A stretch of 20,251 bases of DNA. Origin: Prototheca cutis (taxonomy: Eukaryota > Chlorophyta > Trebouxiophyceae > Chlorellales > Chlorellaceae). The stretch is taken from assembly GCA_002897115.2 (NCBI GenBank), contig BCIH01000010.1, positions 486,768 through 507,018 on the forward strand, given 5' to 3'. Below are positions 1 to 10,842 of this stretch, piece by piece; position 1 is the first letter of the stretch, and every line of letters begins with the position of its first letter. The translations under genes and the position numbers were made by a program. The notes under the pieces are model-generated. The model had not been told where the DNA came from and did no database searches. It saw nothing but the letters and a program-made list of their open reading frames with translations.

Positions 1-625
1 CCAGATGTGGGCCTTTTTCCATTCCATTCCACCTAGATTTGCCGCAACAAAGTATGACCACAACTCAACATTCTGGGTGGTCGGACGAACAAGGACGACG
101 CTGTGCTCCATCCGGGCTCATGCGCATGGAGATGGCAGAACACGATCTGCGCGCACCTACCCCGTTGCGTCGTGCTTCTGCGTTCAGGTAGCAGGTCATG
201 CTTGATGCGTGCTGACCAGACTCCACCCAGCACACTATGAATATCCTGATGACGGCCAGCTGGCTAAAGTGACAACTCACTTGCATTACCTTTATGGTCA
301 AGTGAAAGAAACTGCTGACTGCCAGAAAAGGATGCACTATGATGTCCTTGAAACCCAAATCTCCTGGGCCTTCCGTTGGGGCAGTCGCCCTCTCGGAACG
401 AGTATTGACGGTGCACGCCAACAGCGCATTCAAACGGGCGAACTCCGAGATAATCGGCACTGTGGCTGGGGAATGCCGCGTGATTTTGAGTCTGCTATTA
501 TATGCCTAGTTCATGAACCCTCAGGGGCGAGGAGGAGTGGGTCGCAGGCCGGCTTCGTTGCCGGGTCGCTGCGGCGATCGCCCTGCCCGGGCCCGTCCGC
601 AGTCTGATTGCAGGGACCCTGTGCA
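1..625. other. 5' flank without a recognised gene
   Basis: Nothing in the first 625 bases gives a translation I recognise. Open frames of about 130 codons exist on both strands (209-607 plus, 65-460 minus), but their compositions look random and they overlap each other. The stretch probably holds the promoter and 5' leader of the methyltransferase gene. It could also hold one more 5' exon of that gene, because an acceptor-like TTGCAG ends at 613, just upstream of the first in-frame ATG at 626. Confidence 0.4.
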
Positions 626-3600
626 ATGGCGCCGGAGATTTCATTCCCTTTAATATCAATTGCCAAACCCAGGACGGATGATGCCAGCGCCGTCGACGCT
701 CATAAGACCACAGGACAGGGTGCTCCAGCCGGGGACCCCGGCGTGGCACGGCTCCTTGCGGATGCCGTCCGCGATTGGGAAGCTGCGCTGCAAGCGCCCG
801 AGGCAGCAGCGCAGAGAGAGACCGGGAGCATCTGCATTGATCGATCTCGAATGCGGTATGCACATGGGTGGCGGGGATGGGGCCTTCTATGTTGGCTATT
901 GCTGGCTGGTGGTCTCTGCATGCCCCTCCCAGGTGTGGGTGGTTTTGCCAGAGCTGGGTCCGTTTGATGGGCGCACAGCGTCCATTGGCCGCTCTACAGC
1001 CTCGCCCCACAACCATCAAATGCTGTCAAATTGTTCGTGTTCCAACACGTACACGAAAAGATCCTGCCGATCTGACACTCCTGCTGTGTCCGGGCAGGCC
1101 ATGCCATTCACCAGCACACCATCTGCCTGTCTGCCTGCAGGGATGTGATGGATGCTGCAGCCGCAGGTCCGACGGCCTCTGATGCGGCTGTGGCCCTGTT
1201 TCGCACCGGCATCAGCAGCCATGTCTACGAGCTGTTCCGGGGGCACAGGCCGCTGGCTCAGGCGATGTCGGACATTCTGGATGCCACCAACACCAGCCTG
1301 GCTGTCCTTGGGTCGGCCAAGGACGGGCAAATGGAAACTTTTGGTAGGTCAGGTGCAGGGATGATTGAGAGCGCTCATGGCCCCGACGGCCGTGCATCGG
1401 CAGACTGGTCTGCCAATGGCCAGTCTCCGACAACCGGTGTCCTCCCTCTGGATGCCCTGGCAAGGCACTGGCGCCTGCCGGTCACGGCCGACGTGGTAGA
1501 TGCGTGGAGGGCGCGGCATAGCAGTCTGCGCACACCCTCAGACCGCAAGCGCAAGCCCTCTGCGCTGGTGCTTGAGATCGAGCAGGGCACTCGTGCGGCC
1601 AAGACCAAGACCCCCGCGCGGCNGGCCGCGAAGAAAGCATGGCCGATGGACCNCACGACGCAGCGCATCCTGGCCGAGGCATTGCGCCTGGGCATGGCGG
1701 CCGCCGCACGTGCCGCCGCTGTGGAAGCAGAGGGCGGCGTGGATGGTCAAGAGAAAAACAAGGCTGAGCCGTCGTTGGTCACAGAAACAGCCGCCGCTGT
1801 GCAAGCAGATGCTGAGGTGCATGTGTGTGGGGGGGAGTTGTTTTGGCCTGGAAGGATTGGGTTCTGGAGGCGGGCGGGCAACTGCAAATGCAGCTTCATG
1901 TCGGCAGGAGCGGGTACCAGGTGCCACAGGCAGGGCTTTCCAAGTGCCGCACGGTGACGTTGCTTTTGCCCTCCATGGCCGATTGATGTGTCCGTCATCA
2001 TTGAAAACAGCTTGCGCACATCTGTCCCCACACGCTTGCCGCAGCTCGAGAAGCTCTTCCAGGCCATACGCAAACAGCTGGCGACCTCGGTCCATGCGCG
2101 GCGGGTGGCGGCGCTGGGTTGCATGCTGGAGGACACCATCGCAGCATTGCAAGGTCTGTGGCGGTGTTTCAGGGGCACTAGGCTTGGGCTGCTGTGATGC
2201 GTTCCGTCCAATTTCAGGGTCGTGGGAACGGTTGTTGTGCTGACAAGCACAGCAAAATGAGACTTTTCCTGTTATTAACAGCGGCGAGATGCGGCGTTGC
2301 ACCTGGATTGCTCATTGGACACACCTGTCCCTGCCACCACCCTTTTCATTCCACAAAATTCAGGAGGTGCATGTGGCGACAGCCAGGCACTGGTTGCTTC
2401 AGCCCAGAGGGAGACTGCCGCGTTTACAGCACCAGCGCACGACCCGGCGGTGACCGCTGTGCAGGATGCTACATCAACAAACCAGGTCAGCACTGCAATA
2501 GCCGCACTGCTTGGTGAACTGGAGATGCTCGCAACGACGCTGCTTCGGGAGGCAGCAGCAGCTGCAAAGCGCAGGAGCAAAAAACCTGCAGCCAAGTCGT
2601 TNTCCTCCCCCATGCATCTGGGCCCCCCACCCTCACGCCTGCCCGCATCCATCCTGGCAAACAAGGAGCCATACCGGCAGGGCGACTGGCGCCGCGAGCC
2701 GTACGCCGCCCGGGCGTACGAACCCCTGACTGAATATGCCGTCAGCGAGTCGCAGTGTGAGCCCGACATCCGGCGCAAGCTCCGTACCAGTAAAGCCGGC
2801 GGCTGCGACGGTGCGCACTGCACATCTCTGCTCGGCCTCGGAAGTTATAGGTGGGTAGCTGAATGCTCTTTTTTGCCATGTTTTTCAGATACTGGGGTGG
2901 TTTCTGCTTTCGAGAATGAATGAATGAATGAATGAATGCATCCCTTTTTGTTTTTGAGCTGGACCAGACGGCACCGGAACCAAGGTCTTGTCGTAATGTG
3001 AATTTGTCAAGTATCTCGTACCAGCCAAGCCCCAGACACTGGGATGGTCGAGAACTCATTCTCAATCCCCAATCCCCGGTCTTGCAGTCTTGAGAGAAAC
3101 TGTTTCCAGACTGACTGCAGCTGCCTGGCCCGGAACACAGAGTGTGATGCCCACTGCTGCTGCCCCCCAGAGGGTGAGTGGGCTTGTGAAGGGGTTGGGT
3201 GGGGGTGGGGGGGAATATTGTTCTGAACCTGTGCAGCATCGCGCTGCACATACCGCACGAAGAAAAGACACCCACCTACCAGCCCGTTCTCATTCCGGCA
3301 CCATCACCAAGCACGTGCTGCAGCATGCCTCAACCAGGCTGTCTCGCGGCGGCAGGCTCTCGTCTTGGGGAGGGATGTGGAGGAGGTGGATGCCTGGGGC
3401 ATGGACTGCTACACACGGCGCAACATCCTTGATGGTTTGTTTGTTTATGGGTTTATGTGATTGGGTGGCTTTTATGTGTCGAGTGGGGACAGATTTTGAC
3501 CGACAGGATTGGCTGCATGGCTGGTTGGGGTGAGGATGCCATGCAATCTGCCCGCCGGCCTGAGCACCTGCCTGGCAATGCTGTCAGCACCCCACACACG

Positions 3601-6600
3601 CCCCCCCCTGCACACACACATATATACCCACCAACAAAGTGCAGCCGTGCTGGAAAGCAAGGCGTTTGGATCGTGCACGACAGCGGCGGATGCGGCCAGC
3701 CCCGTCGTCTCTCCATCGGCCATCCGGCACGACCTCGAGACTGGAGCCAGGACACCTGGAAGCAACACCGTTCAGAGCCCCCGTAGCCCCTCGGGCCGTG
3801 CGGAGGCGGCTGCCGTGAGCGCTGCCACGGCGGGCGGCCACGCTGCGGCTCTAGCCCACATCGGGGACGGTCCTGTCTCGGGTGCTGATGCGGCAGTGGC
3901 TGCCGGTTCGGCCTGGATCGAGGGCGTGCTCCTGCCAGGGGTCCTCCGTGGCGGCACAGACGGCTGGGACCTTGCAAGGGCACTGGAAGAGATTCAACAG
4001 CGCGACCGGGGGTCCCACCCGTCGAGCGCCGCGGCAGCGGGGGCAGTCCTGGATCGGCTGCGCAGGGTTGGTTATAACTATTTCCGCCTGCATCCCAAGG
4101 GTAAAGGCCTCGTGTGCACGCGGCCGGAGGGCCTGCCGGCACTGACATTTGTCGAGGAGTACCTAGGCGAGATCCACACGCCCTGGCGCTGGTTTGAAAT
4201 CCAGGTGTGCTTTTGCGTGCTTGCGTCTTGTGGGGGTTGATTGGGGGGGGGGGGGGGGGGGGCCGAGTTGGAGGGACATGACCAACAAAGCAGCGTAAGC
4301 AGGGGAGTTTCCGTGCAGAAAAAAGGACCCCAACCGCCGAGATGAATAACCAATGCATACAGGATGTGGCAAAGAAGATCACGGGCAGCGAGTTGCCAGA
4401 CTTTTACAACATTGTGTTGGAGCGACCACATGATGACGAGCAGGGCTATGATGTGCTGTTCGTGGACGCGGCCTCCAAGGTGTTCATGCGGAAGTGTTGG
4501 GGATTCAAGATTTATTTATTTGTTTGCTTGTCTATTTATTTATCTGTTGGGAAAGAGGACCCCAGCCACCCGCCCACCCATGAACCAACTCAGCGACCCA
4601 TCCACTGCTAGGGCACGTTTACGTCACGGATGAGTCATAGCTGCACGCCCAACTGCCAGGCCATCGTCATGGCCTGCAACGGCCGGCTGACCATCGCCAT
4701 GCGCACGCTGCGCCACATCGCACCCGGTGCGTGTGTTCGTGTAGACTGTATATGGGGGGTAGGGTGGTGTTAAAAAATGAGGTTACAATGGCCAAGATGC
4801 ATCTTCCATGAATTAAATTTGACCAGAGGGCACGCGGGGGGTTGGGGGTTGGGGGGGGGGGATGGTGACCACACGCATGCTCTGAAGTCTTCCTGTCGAT
4901 GCCAGCATGGATACCTCCCCTCCCCACTTTAACAACCCCCCCCCCACACACACCCACACACCACACCATCACGCATCTACACAGGTGAGGAGCTAACATT
5001 TGACTATTCTTCAGTGACCGAATCTGAAAAAGAGTTCCGGGAGGCCATCTGCCTGTGCAGCACGGCCGGGTGCCGGGGCTCGTACCTCTATTTCACGGGC
5101 TCCCGCGCTTTCCAGTCAGTGCTGACAGCTCGGCACAACGTCCTGCAGCGCCAGGCCTGCCTCCTCAGGGCAGCCACAGAGCCCTTTGATGCCACGGACG
5201 CCGCCCGGCTGAAGGTTGGTTGCTCGCCTGGCCGGCGGTCTGGGATGTTGAAGGCATGGATTGGTGGTGGGCGGCCAATGACGAGGTGTTGTTTGAAAAG
5301 TGTGGTGCACCCGTGTGAATTCAAATAGTGTTGCCCCACAGTACCACCAGCTTTGCCCGGGAAGGTCGCAAATTCTCAGAAATCACCCTTCCGTCCATTC
5401 ATGCTGCAGCGGCATGGCTTGGGAACGAGCGCGCTGGGAAGCATGGCGGATGGGACGCTGGCGCCCGAATGGATGCGCAAGTGGGCGAGCCTCGTCTGTG
5501 CCTACCTGGAAGAGGAGCAGGGGGTGTTGACGCAGGAGTTGCTGGCACACCCACTGGGCATCCACACCCCAGCGACGGCTGCCGCAGGTGGTTTAGTGCC
5601 GGGCGATGGTGGTGGTGGTGGTGGTGGTTTGCTGTGTAGTGCCTGTGCATGCATGCGTGCATGCATGGGCTGGATGAATTTCACTGTGCATGCATGCGAG
5701 TATCAATTGCGGCCATGCATGGACTTTTGCGGTTCTCGGATCCAAAGGCCCAACACCGCCAAGCGTGCCGAGACAACCGCACCCCTTCCCTGAACAGAGG
5801 CCCGGGGTGTGACTGCCAACCGGCTTCAGAACATCGTCATCTCCCTAGACAAAGTGAAGCGGGTACTGGCAGTGCCGGGCCAGCCCCAGGGTCCTCCCAT
5901 CCTCCCACTGAACCCCGACCAAGTGTTGGACCACCTCTGGAACGGTAGGCATTTGCTTTTTTTTTGCTTTTTTTTGGGGGGGGGGGGGGGGGGAAAAATG
6001 ACCGTTGCTGCACGGGCATCGACATGTTTGTTTTCAGACATCGACAGCTTGCGAGAGCAATTGCATTTTAACCCATGGAATACCCCCTTCTCAACAATGT
6101 TTATTTCCTGCCGCTTGTCACCTAAAAGGCCCCCGGAGCGTGGCGATGAGGGCGCTGCATTGCTTGGTTCAGGCCGGGGTGGGACAGCTGTCCCCTCGTG
6201 CACTGGCCACCCGGCAGGACATGGCAGACGTGATCTCCGGTGCCACAGGTGCAGGCCTCCCCAGCGAACTCGTTGCCGCGCTGAGCACGCTGTGCAGGGC
6301 AGCCATGACCGTCGACGAAGCTCGACGTGGGTTGCTGGAGGCTGTGCACGATCTTCGGCAGCTGGACTGTGACCGGGACGTGGGGCTCACAGCCCTGGCA
6401 GACATCCTGTTTCTGTATGCCAAGACGGTCCACTGGTTCATGCCTCAACCAGGNTACAAGGTGCGTGGAGTGTCTGGGTGGAAGTATGCACGATCCTGTT
6501 CGTGTGCGTGGACAACGGAACTGCGCATCAGCTGACGGCGCTTTGAGCAGCAGCAGGACACGACAAACCGCTGCAGAGCTGGACTTCTGCCCCCGTGCCC

Positions 6601-7101
6601 AAGCAATTTTTGCACGAGCTGCAACCAGCGGGGGCCGGCCCCCTGCGTCTCCCCGCCGCTGCACAGTTGACCAAATCGTATCGCCCTGGCTACGTGTGGG
6701 CCCAGCTGTCTGGCTGGTTCAAGCAAACGGTGGCCGACCCCACAGCTAGTCTGTCAGCGGAGCGTCGCGGGGCGCTGAGTCTGCCGGATGTGGAGAGCTG
6801 TGTGCCGGGTCCGGGGGATGGCAACCGGCCGGCCTACCGGCCCCGTGACCGCGCCGACTTGCTGGATGCCCTGGAACGACGGCCGGAGGGCCAGTGGCGT
6901 ACGGGCACGCTGTTCACATTCAAGAACGATGCCAAGGTGTACGGCAGCCCCATGCTGGACCAGGCACTGGAGCAGTCGCTGGGCCCGGGGGGGGGCCTGG
7001 CACAAGTGCTGGCAGATCTAAGGGCCAGCCCCGTGCCACATCGGTACTCCGCGGAAACAGCCCTCCGGGCAGCAAAAACTCCAAACCCAGATGGGCATTA
7101 A
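626..7101 (+). CDS. ATXR3: ATXR3/SDG2-like SET-domain histone H3K4 methyltransferase, 16 exons
   Basis: Probable nuclear histone lysine methyltransferase using S-adenosylmethionine. In plants this family deposits most H3K4 trimethylation. Proposed exons: 626-855, 1141-1343, 1404-1816, 2045-2153, 2364-2850, 3121-3173, 3324-3434, 3645-4204, 4363-4479, 4612-4726, 4985-5214, 5410-5587, 5798-5944, 6038-6098, 6151-6460, 6577-7101; about 1282 residues, in frame throughout. A Cys-rich AWS-like pre-SET runs over exons 6-7 (NTECDAHCCCPPEACLNQAV). SET motifs follow: FRLHPKGKG and FVEEYLGEIHTPWRW (exon 8), FYNIVLERP (exon 9), RMSHSCTPNC (exon 10), GEELTFDYSSVTES and the post-SET CLCSTAGCRGSYL (exon 11). 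The plant-type ATXR3 C-terminal region is present too: NRLQNIVISLDKV (exon 13), RRGALSLPD and FKNDAKVYGSPMLD (exon 16). Family identity is firm. The N-terminus, the 1344-1403 intron and the exon 14/15 junction are uncertain. N bases fall at 1623, 1653, 2602 and 6454. Confidence 0.88.
2914..2937. repeat. (GAAT)6 microsatellite in an intron
   Basis: Six perfect GAAT units lie inside the ATXR3-like intron between exons 5 and 6 (2851-3120). They have no coding role in the model. Confidence 0.9.
4243..4262. repeat. Poly-G tract (20 G) in an intron
   Basis: An uninterrupted run of 20 G lies 38 bases after the donor of the intron at 4205-4362, which interrupts the SET domain. The true length may differ because such runs are hard to sequence. 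Confidence 0.9.
5608..5628. repeat. (GGT)7 microsatellite in an intron
   Basis: A GGT triplet array lies about 20 bases after the donor of the ATXR3-like intron 5588-5797. The same intron carries several ATGCATGC-type steps at about 5646-5698. Confidence 0.8.
5976..5993. repeat. Poly-G tract (18 G) in an intron
   Basis: A run of 18 G follows two poly-T runs, 31 bases after the donor of the ATXR3-like intron 5945-6037. The acceptor TTTTCAG ends at 6037. Confidence 0.9.
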
Positions 7102-7911
7102 CGTTGTTTTATCCCCCCTGTCTCTCCGGTCTTTGATGATGCTGTACGAATATCCTGCGGTCGCATCGGCGTTGTCATCGCGGGGTTCGAAACCGCGGGG
7201 TGTTTGGGGGTTACAGGTGGCGATCAAAAATGGCACTGGGCCCAGCCCGACCGCTGCGCTCTTTAGACCTCGTATGCACGGCGGATCATTTTGGTGAGTC
7301 GGTGTGTTATGAATCAAGTGAGCGCCGTAGAGCCCGGACCCCGCCTTTGACGCCCTTCAGCGGGCCACTGCGGACGGGCTCCGCTGGTACATCTGACATT
7401 TGAGACAAGCACCCGTCCAAAGGGCAGTCTTTGATCAATCGCCGAGCACAATTTGAGATCGGATTACATGCAAGGATCTATTTCCACAAATGGAGAGTCT
7501 TCTTGCGTTCGCTTCGAAAGCCGACGAGGTGGTTGATGATGGAGCGAACGGGGGTTGTCGTAGAGGACGCCCGACACCTGGCAGGCTTCTTGCCCGGCCG
7601 CAGGGCAAGCAACATGCACAAACGGATGTCCTAGTGACATCCCGGTCTTACAATCGTCCCTAAATTGTTGTGACGCGGACGTATAAATCAAGAATGTGAC
7701 GAAATGGGGAGGTCTGGGACGTCGACATCAACCCTGCATCGGCCACGTGGGCTGCATCCGGTGGCACAGCTTCCCGGACAAATCCCGTGCCGAGATGGCT
7801 GATGGGGCATAAAGCACGTTCAACTGCTTGGAGTGAAGCCAACTGCAACCCAAGTTTGGACATTCGCGTTTACGAGGCTCTAGCAATCTGCCCTTTCATC
7901 GACGGGAAATC
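7102..7911. other. Region downstream of ATXR3-like gene, nothing recognised
   Basis: This stretch starts at the methyltransferase stop codon and should contain its 3' untranslated region. I saw no TGTAA signal and no convincing gene. Its composition is more even than that of the flanking genes. One exact match to the pol III B-box consensus occurs at 7184-7194, but it is not embedded in a foldable tRNA. Confidence 0.4.
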
Positions 7912-8515
7912 ATGCGCACATCAAAGGTGTCGGCATGCCTTCTGGTGGCGATGTTCGCCATGGCATTTGTCGCGGTACGTGACGCGCTAACAATCGTACT
8001 CATGCCGTACTGTCCTTGCCCAACCCTGATCACTGAATCTAATGCTTTTATTACAATGCGCCCACCAGGAAGTGGATGCTGCGGCTGCCTCCGCAAACTC
8101 GTCGCCTGATGTACCAGCCGCGCGGTACGGGCGGTGTTCTGGCTTTGCAATGGAATGGTGCCCTGAACTTTTTTCATCTGAAACATGCGTCGGCGACGAG
8201 CATGTTGTGCCTCGTTTCGATGTGCGTATCCCATTCAAAGCTGTGCTGACATCTCGCACTTGTTTCTCATTCAGACCGGAGACCAAGTTGCTCGAGAAAC
8301 TGCCCATCAGATTGTGCGTTGCGTCCAGTGGGATTACCAGTGAGAGCTTCCGCCCATATTTTGTATGCCTTGTTCTAAACAGTGGCGGTGGCCTCATGAC
8401 GCGCAGGTGGCGTGGGATGCGCAAGCTCCTTGAGACCAAGGAGAAACCCGACCACGACAACCCTGGAAGACAGGCTTCACGGAAGACGCGCGAGACCCTC
8501 CCGTACCGGATGTGA
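7912..8515 (+). CDS. Hypothetical small secreted protein (weak candidate)
   Basis: No family was recognised. A start at 7912 opens a 21-residue segment, basic then hydrophobic and ending in Ala (MRTSKVSACLLVAMFAMAFV, then A), which looks like a signal peptide. It runs into a good donor (GCG|GTACGT) at 7975. A matching phase-0 acceptor (CCACCAG|GAA) at 8069 reopens the frame to a stop at 8513-8515, giving a 169-residue product with several Cys residues. Against it: the second exon is not clearly protein-like, a 198-codon frame overlaps on the opposite strand (8583-7987), and the region is less GC-rich than its neighbours. The first exon could instead belong to a longer unresolved gene. Confidence 0.22.
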
Positions 8516-9518
8516 GTGGCACCGATGGGCCTGCCAAAGGTTGCTGCGGCCACCACCCTGGCCTGGCTGCTTATCAACCGCACTCATCACCATGATGCCT
8601 TGCCACCCGCAGCTGGAGTCCTTGAATCATGTACAGCGAGCACTGTGTTCCTGGCGCCATTTGTGCCCAGCATGGTGCGCTTTACCCTGGAGGAAGCTGC
8701 GACGAGGGGATGCGAGATTGGCACCCGGCACCTCATTGCCGTGGCTGGAAAGGACTCTGCATCTCCTGAACCCAGCATCACGTGGGCACGTCGTGATCCC
8801 AAACAGTACGTTCCCTCCACCCGAATCGTGCAGATCTGCATGTGTTCTTTTCCATAGGTTTCTGCTGTCCCTTGGTGTTTCTACGATGCATCAGCATCCC
8901 CACCTCATGACGTGCTCACCCATGTCCTGTGCCCCATGACGCCTTTATGTGCACGAATGCCTCATATGCTCGATCCCATTACCCCACAATTTTCAAGGAA
9001 GCATACCACAGCTGCGCTCCAACCATGTTTCATGTCCATTTCAGATCGGATCGTACTGTCCCCCGACCTTTTGACATCATTCTAGTCCCAAAACTGAAGC
9101 ACCATGCATTTCCCATGCTGAGTTTTTTTTTTCAGGTTCTGCTCCTTATGTCCCATGTTGAAGATATGCTGCCTGGTTCGAGAGGGCCACCTACCAAGGG
9201 AGAAGCGGGGCAAATTGGGGTTGAGCCCTGCACGCTCGGCTGCATGCATCACCGGTGACATCATGCAGAACCAATCATCAAACATGACGCACTCTCAGCG
9301 GCTTACAATACTATTTTTATATTAAATGCATGCATTGCATTTGGTTTGAGCTTTAAAGCATTGCATAAGGATCAGACCGTTCGTCGTCGTCGTGCTGGTC
9401 GAGAAGGATGTCAGGTGCGACACGGCATGCATTGCAGGATGTCATGCGGGCAGGCAGATCGACGACTGAGTTCTTTGCCTTGCAATTGACCTGAGATTTT
9501 CGGACCGTGCTCGTGCAG
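8516..9518. other. Unassigned stretch upstream of the GCK gene
   Basis: One open frame of 113 codons (8516-8857, plus) and scattered shorter ones are present, but none is recognisable and I could not join them into a phase-consistent model. The missing first exon and promoter of the GCK-domain gene should lie here or further upstream. AT-rich and ATGCATGC-rich sequence occurs near 9310-9345. The segment ends with the acceptor CGTGCAG at 9512-9518. Confidence 0.4.
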
Positions 9519-9960
9519 GCAACGCTAACGAGGCGACTGCGGAGGCGGTCCGGCCAGAGGAGGTGCCTGCGGAGCAGCCTGAGCCTTCCACATCTGCTCC
9601 CAAGGCAGAGAGCGAGGCGCCTGCCTCGGCTGTCCCCGATACAGCCAGCCCTCCTGGGGAAGAGGGCGACGATGACGAGGAGGAAGTGAATGACACCTGC
9701 GGCTTTTGCATATTCATGAGGGGTGGCGGCTGCCGCAAGGCATTCAACGTGAGCCTGGGTGGTGGTTTGGGGGATGGGATTGCCGCGCGCACATGGCACG
9801 AGCTGGCTGCAATAAGCTGCACCGGTGCTTGTGCCAACTGGCTGTGCATGCCTCTCTGCACTGCAGGCATGGAGCAAGTGTGTGGACAAGGAGCGTGAAG
9901 ATGGAGCGGACTTTGCCACCCGATGCGGCGAGCAGGTGTGTATTATCGTAGCCGGGAACC

Positions 9961-10006
<46 letters not shown>

Positions 10007-10391
10007 GGGGGGGGGGGATGCTGGTGCTGGCGTGTACACTGGAGGTGATGGGCATCGGAGGCAATGCAGACGCGGCAGGGACCACCGTGCAAGAGATCTG
10101 ACGCAGCTTGGCCAGTTTGAGCCCTGGCTCTCCAGCCAACACACTCCAACCCCAACTGCATCATCACCAAAGACGCTGGCGCTGCGGGAGTGCATGCTGC
10201 AGCACCGGGATTACTACGCACCGCTGCTGGATGAGGAAGAAGAGGTCGCGCGGGCGAATGAGCAGGCAGAGAAGGTGCTTGCAGAGGGCGAGCGCGCAGG
10301 TCAGCAAGGCGCTTCCCAGAACGCCGAGGCTGAGAATCCTGAGCCTGAGAAGCGGGAGGCTGAGAAGCAGGGGGCCCAGGCGGCTGAGTGA
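9519..10391 (+). CDS. GCK-domain protein (5' end missing)
   Basis: Exons 9519-9748, 9867-9935 and 10173-10391 give at least 171 residues and a stop at 10389-10391. An acidic Pro/Ser/Ala-rich N-terminal part (GEEGDDDEEE) precedes the GCK domain: CGFCIFMRGGGCRKAF, then AWSKCVDKEREDGADF with TRC, then LRECMLQHRDYYAPLL. The Cys spacing (CxxC, GGC, then three more Cys) and the His-x-x-Tyr-Tyr-x-Pro ending are typical of the GCK family (Pfam), small CHCH-like proteins of plants and algae whose role is poorly known. A charged, Glu/Ala-rich, probably helical tail follows. Both internal junctions are phase 0. The first exon begins in phase 1 after an acceptor and has no upstream in-frame ATG, so a 5' exon is still missing. 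Confidence 0.85.
9962..10005. repeat. (TG)n microsatellite followed by poly-G in an intron
   Basis: About 22 TG units lie some 26 bases after the donor of the last GCK-gene intron (9936-10172). A run of 11 G follows at 10007-10017. Confidence 0.9.
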
Positions 10392-10842
10392 TATGCGAGT
10401 ATAGCCCGTGAACGTGAACGCTGCAGAAGAACTTTTGGCTCCTTAAAAACGTCATCACTGCAGCATCTTGTTTTCTTTTAGGATTAAAAACTCAGCTTGA
10501 CAGCGAGAGATTTGGCAACAAACTGAGTTATGAGCGGAAAGGTCGTGCCTGGGCCCCGGTCGCGAGTCCCCATGGCCGCCCCGACGACGAGAGAAAGTGA
10601 TCCAGGCCTTGGCAAACGTTGCTTGGGCGCTTGCCATGGCAGTCGCCGTGCAAAAGCTTCGGCGATCAAACGGATCCTGTGTTTGTTAGTTTTTTGCATT
10701 GGAATTTTGCACGGTTTGTCTGCAAGTCCAGCCGAGATCAGACGAGCTCGCTGTTCGGTGTGGCAGGCTGCCCGTGCCGACTCCTCATGCCAGGCCCGCC
10801 GGGATCAGCCACTGATCTGGGCCCTGGAGGAGTGCCAGCGCC
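10392..10842. other. GCK to HUS1 intergenic region
   Basis: A 451-base gap lies between two genes on the same strand. It must hold the GCK 3' end and the HUS1 promoter and 5' leader. I saw no TGTAA motif and no coding signal. The overlapping open frames here (10530-10853 plus, 10455-10699 minus) are not recognisable. Confidence 0.5.

Noticed and set aside
209..607. Plus-strand open frame of 132 codons at the left edge
   Set aside because: The composition is unremarkable, there is no family resemblance, and it overlaps a minus-strand open frame of the same size.
1538..2302. Minus-strand open frame (254 codons)
   Set aside because: It overlaps phase-consistent ATXR3-like exons on the plus strand, and no recognisable domain is seen.
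3453..4382. Minus-strand open frame (309 codons)
   Set aside because: It is opposite the exon that carries the start of the SET domain and includes Pro runs made from the intronic poly-G tract.
7184..7194. GGTTCGAAACC, an exact match to the pol III B-box of a tRNA or SINE
   Set aside because: A T-arm can be drawn only with one mismatch, no acceptor stem pairs with the seven bases after it, and no A-box or anticodon arm is found at the right distance upstream.
7987..8583. Minus-strand open frame (198 codons) in the unassigned stretch
   Set aside because: Its start looks faintly like a targeting peptide, but I recognise no domain and see no splice context, and it overlaps the equally weak plus-strand candidate. 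It is not strong enough to call as a gene.
9962..10017. TG repeat plus G run considered as a telomere-like or CRISPR-like array
   Set aside because: It is a plain dinucleotide microsatellite inside an intron, with no spacers and no telomere unit.
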